Below are positions 1 through 7,879 of a DNA stretch of 11,437 nt, in pieces. Both the position numbers and the translations under genes were made by a program. The notes under the pieces were generated by a model, which searched no databases, was not told the origin of the DNA, and saw nothing but the letters and a program-made list of their open reading frames with translations. The stretch is from Gonium pectorale (taxonomy: Eukaryota > Chlorophyta > Chlorophyceae > Chlamydomonadales > Volvocaceae), in the NCBI GenBank assembly GCA_001584585.1, contig LSYV01000011.1, forward strand, positions 2,133,797 through 2,145,233, given 5' to 3'. The stretch's first letter is position 1. Each line of letters opens with the position of its first letter.

Positions 1-2545
1 GAGGCGACGTCGCGGCAGCTGCAGGAGGCGCGGCAGGCGGCGGCCGAGGCGGGCCGGCAGCTGGAGAGGTGCGCTCCCGGGCCCCCCTCATTTCTCCCCC
101 CCCCTCACGGGGCGTGAGGGGTCGTGATATCACCGGCCATCTTGATGCGTAGCAAGCGCCTGTGTTTTGAGGAATGCGAGCAGCGTGCTCGGAGCAGTTG
201 CGAGCGCAGGCAGCGGGCATGCGGCCACCTCGCGTGCGAGTGTGGGGGTTTGTGGGGGCGATGGTGGGGGTGATGGTGGTGGTGATGGGCGGTGTTGGTG
301 TACCTGTTGCGCACGTGGTCAGCTCCCTCGGGGGTGGGTGGGTGGGGGGGCCTGCGAGTGAACGCGCCTGCCACTTGCTCTCATGGACAGGGCAGCTCTC
401 GACCTTGCCGGCCCGTCCGGCCTTCTTGCGAGCCCCGCTCCATCACTCCGCCCCCCGCTCCCTCCCTCCCGCGCCTTCCGAATCGTCGCCGATAGCCCCG
501 CACGCAAGTACGTGCCCCGTGCCGCGTCGCGATGGGCGTTTCCACTGATGAGGCGCAGCGCTTTCCTCGAGCCCGTGCCCGCGTCAACTCCCCTCCTTTG
601 AATCTCCTCTTTTGACTCCGCTCCTTTGACCCCTCTCTTTTGAACCCCCTCTTTCGACCCCCCACCAATGATCCCCCCCCTGACTTCCCCCGCGGGGCTC
701 CTCCCCGCCCTGCTCTTCCCTCTGCATGCCTCCGGCCCTGCACACTGGTTATGGCCCTACGTTCCGCCAATGCCGCATTTGAATCATCCATCCCGACTCG
801 CCAATCCCTGATCAAGTCCCACACCGTTCCCCGCCCAAACCGCGCTCAAACCCCGCTCAATCCCTGTCCCTGCCCCCTCCCCTCCCCACAGGCTGCAAAA
901 GCGCGCCGCCGCGCTCGAGTCCGACCTGTCGTCCGCCCGCGCCCAGAGACACCACCATGCGGCCGCGGCCCAGGCGGCGCAGCAGCAGCGCGCCGAGCTG
1001 CAACGACGAGCCGAGGCGGTCCAGACCCAGGCGGCCAAGGACTCGGACTTGGCGCGTGAGGCGCGAGAGCGGGCGGCGGCAGCGGAGGCGGCGGCCGCCA
1101 CGTCGGCGGCCCGGGTGGCGGAGCTGGAGGCGGCGGTGGCGGCGGAGCAGCGGGAGGTGGCGCGGCTGCGGGCGGACGCGGAGGCGGCGGTGGCGGCGGC
1201 TGAGGCGGCGCGGGCTCGTTCGGTGGAGCTGGAGCAGCAGATGCTGGAGATGCAGGTGGGGCCGGCTTGTGGCCTTTGGGGGGGAGGGGCGTGCGTGCGT
1301 GCGTGTGGGTGCGGATTGTTTTGTGTGTTTTGTGTGTTCCGAATGCGTGTCGGACTGCAAAAACCATGTGTAAGAGGTAGCTAGCTGAGGCGTCCTGGCC
1401 GGCAGCCCGTGAACCCCCTATCGCGCCCGACCCGGCGTGTATGTGCGCGTGCGCGTGGTGCGTTGTCCGCCTTCGGTGCCGGCTTTCTGCGGGCAGCGTT
1501 GTGTGGGGCGGGGTGCGGCGTGCCAACGAACGACGGCATGTGGGTCGCGGCCCAGGCCCGCACCAGGAGCGGCACACACGGCACCGGGTTCCTCACGCAC
1601 CGCGGGCCGTGGTCGGGAATCTCGGGATGACCCGCGGGTCGTGGTCGGGAATCTCGGGATGACCCGCGGGTCGTGGTCGGGATGACCCGCTCGGGATGAT
1701 GGCGGCCCGCTCGTCCATGCGCGCGCCGCCTATTCATGCATGGCGTGATGCCGTGTCTTGCACGCCGAACCCCGCCCCTAGCCGCAATCCCTACCCCGCC
1801 GCTTGGCCCTCCCCCGCTAGCGTCTAGCGTGCCGCCGCCACGGCCCCGCATGGCTTCCCTTGCGCCGACAGCCCCACGCCTTCCGGAACCCGGTTTCGGC
1901 AGGAGTGGCTTGCGTCGCGTTCCCACTCCCCAGCGTCCGGTGTACTCGGGCAGCCGTGTGTACCCTCTGCTGGTCCCGATACGGGCTGGCCCCCCGCCAG
2001 CTCCCTCTCCTCCTCTCCGGACTCGCCTCGCGTCGAATGACTTTACTTGAGTGTTTGGCACCAAGGTTGATGGCAGGCCCCTGTGCTCGTGGGCCCAACC
2101 CTGGCTCCCTCCGTATGATGGTACATGTGTAGCGCCCCCCGTGCGTTGTGTCCTCCTCCGCAAGCCCTCCCCCTCCTCCTCGCCCCTCTCCACCCCATCT
2201 TCCCCTCAACGCCACCCGCACCCCCTCCAGTCCAAGTACGCCGACATGATACGGCACGATGAGTCGATGGAAGAGAAGCTGCGGCAAGCGCGCTTTGAGG
2301 CTGACAGCTGTCGCAAGCGCGCCGAGGAGGCGACGGCCGAGGCGGCCGAGGCCAACGCGCGTTGGGAGGAGCTGCAGCAGCACGCGTGGCAGCTGCGAGT
2401 GGCGCTGCAGGCCAAGCAAGGGGAGAGGGAGGAGGCGCTGCGGGAGCTGGTGGAAGCGACGCATGGGGCGGCCGTGCGGAAGGGGGGGTCGGGTTTGGGC
2501 GCAAAAATGGCGGGGGAAGCAGGGCAGGTGCCGGCCGCGACGTAG
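1..2545 (+). CDS. C-terminal part of a spliced coiled-coil protein, function unknown
   Basis: Three exons can be read: 1-68, 892-1255 and 2231-2545, stop TAG at 2543-2545. Introns are 69-891 (phase 2) and 1256-2230 (phase 0), each with GT and AG ends and pyrimidine-rich acceptors. The joined frame gives 248 residues; the 5' end lies left of the window. Exons 1 and 2 are almost wholly Ala, Glu, Arg, Gln and Leu with heptad-like spacing (for example VAELEAAVAAEQREVARLRA), typical of a long coiled coil. Exon 3 continues it (SKYADMIRHDESMEEKLRQA), and the last 25 or so residues are Gly/Ala-rich and probably disordered. No catalytic motif or membrane segment is visible. Such proteins are often structural, cytoskeletal, centriolar or motor-associated, but nothing here allows a choice. 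The exon chain is well supported by phase continuity and an abrupt end of coiled-coil composition at each junction; the function is unknown. Confidence 0.8.
597..666. repeat. 14-base tandem repeat in intron 1 of the coiled-coil gene
   Basis: The pentamer TTTGA recurs at 597, 611, 625 and 639, exactly 14 bases apart. A degenerate fifth copy (TTTCGA) lies near 652. The spacer is C/T-rich, so the array is a pyrimidine-rich minisatellite inside the first visible intron. The rest of this 823-base intron is low-complexity: GGT/GAT-rich at about 240-300 and C/T-rich toward the acceptor. No gene is seen in it. Confidence 0.75.
1608..1700. repeat. 32-base tandem repeat in intron 2 of the coiled-coil gene
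   Basis: Units start at 1608, 1640 and 1672, exactly 32 bases apart. The first two are complete and essentially identical (starting CGTGGTCGGGAATCTCGGG). The third is internally deleted and runs into a short CTCGGGATGAT copy. The remainder of the 975-base intron has a GT-rich stretch at about 1285-1345 and no convincing coding exon. Confidence 0.85.
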
Positions 2546-2767
2546 CCCGTGAGGCAGGTGAGGGTGAGGCAGGTTTGCATGCCATCGCGCGTGGATGCTA
2601 TTGAGATGTTATGGTGCAGGTGTTTTTTTTGTTGGGGATAGTGGGTGACGGTGCAGCATGCAGGCAAAGGCCATTGACGGGTCTGTGGGTCGCGCGAACT
2701 GTTGCGACCGCTGTGCAAGTGCGAACTATGATGTTTGTATATAGACGACGAATCAAGGATGTGTACA

Positions 2768-2772
2768 TGTAA
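2768..2772 (+). terminator. TGTAA polyadenylation signal of the coiled-coil gene
   Basis: TGTAA is the usual poly(A) signal of volvocine algae and normally lies 10 to 20 bases before cleavage. It is 223 bases after the stop codon at 2545, which gives a 3' UTR ending near 2785. The H1 promoter begins about 150 bases further on. Confidence 0.6.
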
Positions 2773-2934
2773 AGATTGACGCCGCAAACCAGCCTTTCTC
2801 GCGAATCGCCCTGGGACGGCCATGAAGCGACAGCTTCCTGTTCTGAAGCTCGCGGGGGCAGCCGCAAAGCATGCAAGCCAGAAACGAGCCAGAAACGGAG
2901 CCTTGGGTGGCGGCGAGCTGGCCTGAGCTATGCG

Positions 2935-2962
2935 GGTCACCGGGTCAGCGACGCCGGTTAGG
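2935..2962 (+). promoter_or_regulatory. Putative histone upstream element of the H1 gene
   Basis: This block (GGTCACCGGGTCAGCGACGC followed by CGGTTAGG) closely resembles 9365-9388 upstream of H4, where three bases are missing in the middle. Both lie about 145-180 bases before their start codons. It is a candidate cis element for coordinated histone transcription. This is inferred only from the similarity of the two sites in this window. Confidence 0.45.
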
Positions 2963-3000
2963 ACGAGCAACCGCCACCGGTCAACGAGGAGGGCCCCGAG

Positions 3001-3009
3001 TATTATTTA
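3001..3009 (+). promoter_or_regulatory. TATA-like box of histone H1
   Basis: TATTATTTA is the only AT-rich octamer-like site between the shared upstream element and the ATG. Transcription would start near 3030-3045, giving a 5' UTR of about 75-85 bases. Similarity to the truncated H1 copy downstream begins at about 3045, close to this predicted start. Confidence 0.5.
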
Positions 3010-3115
3010 GCAGACGCGCTGCCGGCCATTGCGATAACTCACAAGCTCTCTTTAACTCCTGACTAGCTCAACCAGCCACCCAGGCTCTCGCTCTTCGACT
3101 CCGACCCTGACCACA

Positions 3116-4116
3116 ATGGCCAGCCCTGCTCCCGCCCCCGCGGTCAAGAAGACCGAGAAGAAGCCGAAGGCGGCCCCCACCCACCCTCCGTATATTGTTA
3201 TGGTTACGGATGCCATCACGACGCTGAAGGAGCGCGACGGCAGCTCGCTCCCGGCTATCAAGAAGCACATTGAGGCCAAGTATGGAAAGGTGCGACCCAC
3301 GACAGAACCGACACCCTTCCTCTGCTGCCTTTTGTATCGGGGCAGCACCGGAGGCTAACGCGCTCATCACCCTCCTGCCGCCCGCTCGCCATGCTTGCAC
3401 TCTCAGGACATCCACGACAAGAACTTCGCCAAGACCCTTTCCCTGGCCCTCAAGTCGTTTGTCAAGAGCGCCAAGCTGGTAAAGGTCAAGGCGAGCTTCA
3501 AGCTCAGCGAGGTAAGGGACCGGGGTCGACCGTTCCGGGCCTGGCTTCCGGCGTTGACCGACTCCGCCGAGGGGACCTTTAACTCCCAGCCGGCACTCTT
3601 GTCCCTGCATGCGGGTACTATCGATAACACCGCACCCACCAGCCCCTTCACCGACACTCCCCTGTATTCCCCCCGTTCCAACGTCAGGCCCTGAAGGCCA
3701 AGGTGAAGAAGGACGCCAAGCCCAAGAAGGCCGCTGCCCCTAAGAAGGCTGAGAAGAAGCCGGCCGCTGCCAAGAAGCCCAAGGCCGAGAAGAAGGCCGC
3801 CGCCCCCAAGAAGGCCAAGGCCGAGAAGAAGGCCGCCGCTCCCAAGAAGGCCAAGGCCGAGAAGAAGGCTGCTGCCCCCAAGAAGGCCGCTAAGCCTGCC
3901 GCCGCCAAGAAGCCCGCTGCCAAGAAGGTTGCCAAGCCCGCCGCTGCCAAGAAGCCCGCAGCCGCTAAGAAGCCGGCCGCTGCCAAGCCCAAGAAGGCCG
4001 CCGCCCCGAAGGCTGCCAAGCCCGTCAAGGCCAAGGCCGCGCCCAAGCCCAAGGCCGCGCCCAAGCCTAAGGCCGCTAAGAAGGCCACCGCACCCAAGGC
4101 TGCCAAGAAGGCCTAA
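3116..4116 (+). CDS. H1: Histone H1 (linker histone), two introns, complete
   Basis: Exons are 3116-3289, 3407-3511 and 3688-4116, with GT-AG introns of 117 and 176 bases, both in phase 0. The product is 235 residues. A short N-terminal tail (residues 1-20) is Ala/Pro/Lys-rich. The winged-helix globular domain spans about residues 21-97: [25 protein letters not shown], then the intron, [12 protein letters not shown], and VKASFKLSE before the second intron. This matches the volvocine H1 pattern as I know it. The C-terminal tail (about 140 residues) is almost only Lys, Ala and Pro and includes three 12-residue repeats. The protein binds linker DNA at the nucleosome entry and exit and compacts chromatin in the nucleus. 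The start is the first ATG of the exon, in context CACAATGG. A histone 3' stem-loop 68 bases after the stop suggests replication-linked expression. The gene appears intact. Confidence 0.95.
3781..3888 (+). repeat. Three tandem 36-base units encoding the H1 Lys/Ala tail repeat
   Basis: Units 3781-3816, 3817-3852 and 3853-3888 each encode [12 protein letters not shown]. They differ only at a few synonymous third positions. This is an in-frame coding expansion within exon 3 of H1. Confidence 0.9.
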
Positions 4117-4184
4117 GCGCTCGGCGCCGCCGGGCTCTTGCCCACTGCTTTCTTCTCACCGACAGAAGTCGGTACAAACTAACC

Positions 4185-4200
4185 GGTGTTTTTCAACACC
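4185..4200 (+). terminator. Histone mRNA 3' stem-loop of H1
   Basis: GGTGTT-TTTC-AACACC forms a perfect 6-base stem with a 4-base loop, 68 bases after the H1 stop. The flanks (AACC before, ACCACCA after) resemble those of the H4 stem-loop at 9909-9924. Such elements direct 3' processing of non-polyadenylated, replication-dependent histone mRNA in green algae and animals. Confidence 0.92.
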
Positions 4201-4216
4201 ACCACATCCCTTTGGG

Positions 4217-4909
4217 GCATCCTGGGGTTGAGGCGCCTCACATGGCCCTCTGTTCCCGCCTATCTCCCTGGGTATTTCTGTAGCTGTCCACATCCCTGCA
4301 ATGAGGAGGATGAGGCCCGTCCCACCACCAGCTGCCCCCTATGCTGTTGGTGCTGGCGCCAGTAGCGGGTAATCATTCCTCGATGGCGGGAGGAGTCCCC
4401 TGCCGGGGGCCGACCTCCGCGCACTGGCAGCTTCGATATCCTGCTCTTGCAGCAGCTTGTGCATGCCGCATGCAAAGCAGAGCCTGGGCATGTGATGCGG
4501 CCATGACCCTCCTCAGAAATGCTAGCTCCTTCCTCTCGCCACCCTTCATCCCTCTTCCCCTCGATAGCAGGGCTCGCCACACGACCATCCCGAGATCCTC
4601 CGCCTCATCACTGACTGCCCTCAGCCATCTCTACACCGTCGCTGGAGCTACCTTGTGGGCGAGTGTTTTTTTATCTAACATTCAGCTCTGGGGCAACCCG
4701 TTGCTCCCAAACGCGGGTGTGGTGGACCGCTGCCCTGGGCTGGAGGCGCTCCGCGGCCCTCTTTTCAGCTGCCGTTGCCTGCTCACCATCGGCCATGCGG
4801 AGTGTGCGGGAGGATACAGATCGTCGGCTAGTGTCCTGTTCGACAGGGTGCAGTTCGACAGTCTAGTTGCAGCCAGGACCTCATGGCGCCGCCCGTACTG
4901 AGCCTGCGG
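4217..4909. other. Spacer between H1 and the repeat block, no gene recognised
   Basis: A frame of 186 codons is open on the plus strand (4341-4901), but its translation shows no domain, no usual composition and no start context. I see no RNA gene, no terminal repeat and no similarity to the other parts of the window. It may be old transposon sequence or plain spacer. Confidence 0.4.
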
Positions 4910-5537
4910 CCTGTAGTCTCACCACCAGACTCATTCCCAGCACACAATTCGGCAGCGACCAAGCACGGACTGGGAACCGCCAGACTGCGGACTGGGGACC
5001 GAGCCGACCGACTACACGAAGGAGAAGCCTGAGGCTCCTCCTGTGCAGTTGGCATCCCAGCGCTCCACACCGTCGGCCCAGGTCCCGCCAACCGGGGTGC
5101 CAGAAGGCGAGGAAGCCGGCACGGCCGACCTACAGGGAGGCGCCAGCAGCCCTGCCCGCGCGGCCAGCCCCTCAGCAGGCGACACCGCCACAGTCCCGTC
5201 AGCAGCACCAGCAGAGGCAGCCCCACGCGTCGCAGCGGCCGCAGCAGGGGAAGCGGCTCCAGCTGCCATCCTCATCGCCCCCGTCCGGACCCACCTCCCT
5301 CCCACCGCCCGGTATGGTTGTGAGGTCTTCAGTAGCGAGCGGCAGGTGGGCGTGGGCACGCGGCTGGAGGACCTTCCCGCATGGACGTTGGCCCGCCGCG
5401 GGGGCGCCGGCCGGCGGAGTCACCCACCGCGGCCCCGGCACCCAAGCGCTCTGCCGCAGGCCGTGGCAGTGCACCAGGGTTGCGGTCTGGGTTCCTATTG
5501 GGTGGGGCCGGACGTCAACGAGCACCACCGGCGCCTC
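4910..5537 (+). repeat. Dispersed repeat, copy 1 (probable transposable-element fragment)
   Basis: This block is repeated in the same orientation at 10350-10960, by eye at about 80% identity with small indels. The left boundary is abrupt (both start CCTGTA); the right one is just after GAGCACCACCGG. A plus-strand frame is open from 4917 through the whole copy, rich in Ala, Pro and Gly (for example KPEAPPVQLASQRSTPSAQV). The same residues can be followed in copy 2 until a stop, so it may derive from a gag-like ORF. That is uncertain, because the minus strand is also long and open, as is common in GC-rich DNA. Bases 5284-5359 are inverted relative to copy 2. Confidence 0.75.
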
Positions 5538-5649
5538 CCCCCGGCGCCCAGCCATATGGTGGCCTCCAGCAACAGTAACACTGGCAGTGTCGACTACGGT
5601 GCCATCCTGGGCTTCCGCCGCTATCACCACTTGGCAGCGGCAGCACGGG

Positions 5650-5892
5650 GGCCTCCAGACCCTCCCGGGCCTCGCCGTGATCCGGTGGAAGCTCGCACGC
5701 AACCGGCACTGTGGGAGCTCCGCGCCACCCGTCGGGTTCGCTCATGGCAGGCTGGGCGGGACCTTGTGCTCGCCTACCTGCGTGCGGATCTACAGCGCTG
5801 GTGGGACCTTGCAGTGGAGACCAGCCAGTCCAACGTTGTTGGCGGTGGAGCTCTAGAAGGCGTTCGACTTGCAGCAGGATGCGGAAGGCGGG
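5650..5892 (+). pseudogene. Possible DIRS-like retroelement RT/RNase H remnant
   Basis: In the frame continuing from the repeat, 5703-5834 reads ALWELRATRRVRSWQAGRDL and then LRADLQRWWDLAVETSQSN. A W-rich 'RADLQWW'-type segment is typical of the connection between reverse transcriptase and RNase H in DIRS-like and related retroelements. After a frameshift and a stop, 5863-5892 reads FDLQQDAEGG, which could be the first RNase H aspartate block. No YxDD or tyrosine recombinase domain is seen nearby, so if real this is a short decayed piece. The call rests on recalled family pattern only and could be chance in GC-rich DNA. Confidence 0.3.
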
Positions 5893-6660
5893 ATGGTCAG
5901 CTGCGGGCCATGCGCTCAGTCGCAGGGTGCCCGCTGAGCTTGGTGGTTGGGCTTGGAGTTCGGGGTGCGTGGTGCGGGGTTGTGCGTTCTGGCGTGCTTT
6001 GCGGTGCTGCTACCCCTGTTGGGGCCGGTGCCGTTTGTCGCTCTGTTCGACGTTTGCAGTGGGGTGAGAGGTTTTGTGAGAGGTGAGAGGTTTTCGGCTA
6101 CCCTTCGGCTTTTCGGCTTTTTGCTAGAGGAGGGGGATGCATGTCATGCTCCCTGTGCCCATCGTGTCCTTTTGGTCTGTTTCTCTCCTGTCCTGGCGTT
6201 CGTCTCCTCATGTTGTTTGTTTTCGTCGTCCCGCCTTCCTGTTCTGTGGTCTTTAAGTGCAGAGCTCCTTCTCTTGGTGTGTTGAAAAGGAAAACGCATA
6301 CGACGAGCGTAAGCGCAAAAGTGATGGCGTCGATGTAGGACCCAGCTCCAGAGGCAGTCAAAGGGGTGATGTCCCTGCATGTTAGTTCGGCGGCGACCAC
6401 CACCGTAGCCGTGGTGTGTGTGCCATCGGTGTTTGGCATTGGCTGCCGTGTTGCACTGCAGCTAGGTCAGGTTATTGACGGGAGGGCTACGGCATCTGTT
6501 CCTCCCAATGGTAGTGCCCTTTCTCGCCTCTCCGCCTGTATCCGTTCCACAGAAAAAAGCGCCGCCCGGCACTAGCAGCTGAGGCCTGTCTCGGTTTATT
6601 ACTCGTCACTGACGTGTTGCAGCATATATGATGCCACAATGGTATGGTAATTAGGGGTAG
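5893..6660. other. Spacer between the repeat block and the LINE remnant, no gene recognised
   Basis: The stretch is noticeably more T/G-rich than its surroundings. Near 6064-6118 it has short direct repeats: GTGAGAGGTTTT at 6064 and 6083, and TTCGGCT at 6093, 6104 and 6112. This would suit a retroelement 3' UTR or tail. Open frames here are short and without recognisable features. Confidence 0.4.
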
Positions 6661-6721
6661 GGCCCTTATGCAATCCTCAGGGTTACAGGTTACATACACG
6701 TCCATCAAAGCCCTCCCCTCT

Positions 6722-7870
6722 CTACCCCGCTTCAGCCCCTGCCGCCGAAGTACGGCGTGCTTGGTATCCCAGACAGCCTGTAGGTAGGCTCCCACCGCAG
6801 CTGGCGGGGCCTCCTTCATAACAGTAATCATGTTACGATGCCTAAAGCCCAAAGCAGTCTCGAATTGGTCCCGGAGTTGCTCGTATCATGGGCATTCGCA
6901 GAACACATGTAGTTCATCCTCTACGGCCGCGGCGTCACCACAAGCCTTGCACGTTCGCTCAGCCCGGGCTCGCCAATTGGGCCGGTTCACCTCCGTCTCC
7001 CAACACCCTAGCCTGAACCGCAACAACGAATGGTGCAAGCTGACAGTCGCCGTGTGCAAAGGGTCTCCCATCCAGCTGGCATACCGGCACATCTTAAGTC
7101 CCGTCTCGCCGCTAGGGAAGTCGCGGGGTGCTCCAGTCACATGGGGCAGCCGCCACCGAGCGTCAAACCTGTCAGCAAAGCTATCCAACACTTTGCCAAT
7201 CAATGGGTATGAGCAGTGGCGCGAAGTGCGTTACCCGCGCGCTACACGTAAGGCCCTCAGGGGCCCGAATACCCGCGTCAGCAAGGAAGCGCAGTGCCCC
7301 TGCCGACCAGCAATCAGTCACCCCATCGACAAGCGCTAGCCTCAGGTCTGCCACGAAGGCCCGGTGGCACAGCGTATCGGGGCGCTCTACCATTCCGTTC
7401 CAGAACCGCAAAACGAGCTTAGCCCAGTGGTATTGGAGCGGCCTCTGCGCCAACTCGCGTGCTCCCACAAACGTTCGCATATAGGCCCTCTGCTCCTCCA
7501 CCATGGGGTTCGTCATGGTACTCTCAAAAGACACATTGATGAAGTCAGGGCCCCACACCTGAGCCCCATAAGAGAGAACCGGCGCTACTAGTGACCAAAA
7601 TAAATCCATACGCATTAGGCACGTGAATCCCCGACACAAGGCAATGAGGGGATGCATGGCTCGCCTCCCAGACTTGAGGAGCTCTCCCGTGCACCCGGTG
7701 AAGCGCCGCCCTAGCCCGTACGTCAACCCCAGGCACTTAGCGGTCTCGCCTTGGTAATCCTCAGAGAGACAATCGATGACACGCACTCCGCTCTGGGCCG
7801 CTCTCCTGCCTACCACTCAACGCCCCATTTCTATGTTGCACTGGTGGCCGGAAGTGCTACCGCAGTTCCA
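6722..7870 (-). pseudogene. 5'-truncated LINE (non-LTR retrotransposon) ORF2 C-terminal remnant
   Basis: Read on the minus strand, the copy begins near 7870 with a fragment like the post-catalytic part of a LINE reverse transcriptase (HQCNIE, an in-frame TGA, then VVGRRAAQS). It continues with CLGLTYGLGRRFTGCTGELL, SGRRAMHPL and the thumb-region signature LVAPVLSYGAQVWGPDF. The frame shifts near 7205-7215 and resumes as LIGKVLDSFADRFDARWRLP. It then reaches a zinc-binding segment with CKAC, HVFCEC spacing (CxxC...HxxxxC). A TGA at 6888-6886 interrupts CP-YEQLRDQF; a single base change from CGA would explain it. The frame goes on to VWDTKHAVLRRQGLKRG. One base out of frame, a TAG at 6724-6722 may be the original stop, and two minus-strand TGTAA signals follow at 6694-6683. 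The catalytic YxDD half is missing. It is non-functional. Confidence 0.8.
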
Positions 7871-7879
7871 GGGATCCCA

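Noticed and set aside
240..310. GGT/GAT-rich stretch giving a poly-His run on the minus strand
   Set aside because: A simple-sequence tract within intron 1, with no supporting gene structure.
846..1577. Minus-strand Pro/Arg-rich open frame of 243 codons
   Set aside because: It is mostly the antisense of the coiled-coil exon 892-1255; the poly-Pro run comes from GCGG-rich codons.
1381..2193. Minus-strand open frame of 270 codons
   Set aside because: It lies inside intron 2, overlaps the 32-base tandem repeat, and shows only Arg/Gly/Pro-rich composition without any domain.
3684..4106. Open minus-strand frame of 140 codons, very rich in Ala, Leu and Phe, looking like a membrane protein
   Set aside because: It is the antisense of the Lys/Ala-rich H1 tail: AAG codons read as CTT and GCC as GGC. 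An artefact of composition.
4341..4901. Plus-strand open frame of 186 codons after H1
   Set aside because: No recognisable domain or promoter, ordinary for GC-rich non-coding DNA, and it runs up to the border of the dispersed repeat.
5199..5702. Minus-strand frame open in both repeat copies (also 10628-11101) with similar C-terminal residues
   Set aside because: Considered as the real coding strand of the element, but the shared residues are low-complexity Cys/Gly/Ala from antisense GC-rich codons, and the frame survives even through the inverted segment, which suggests composition rather than selection.
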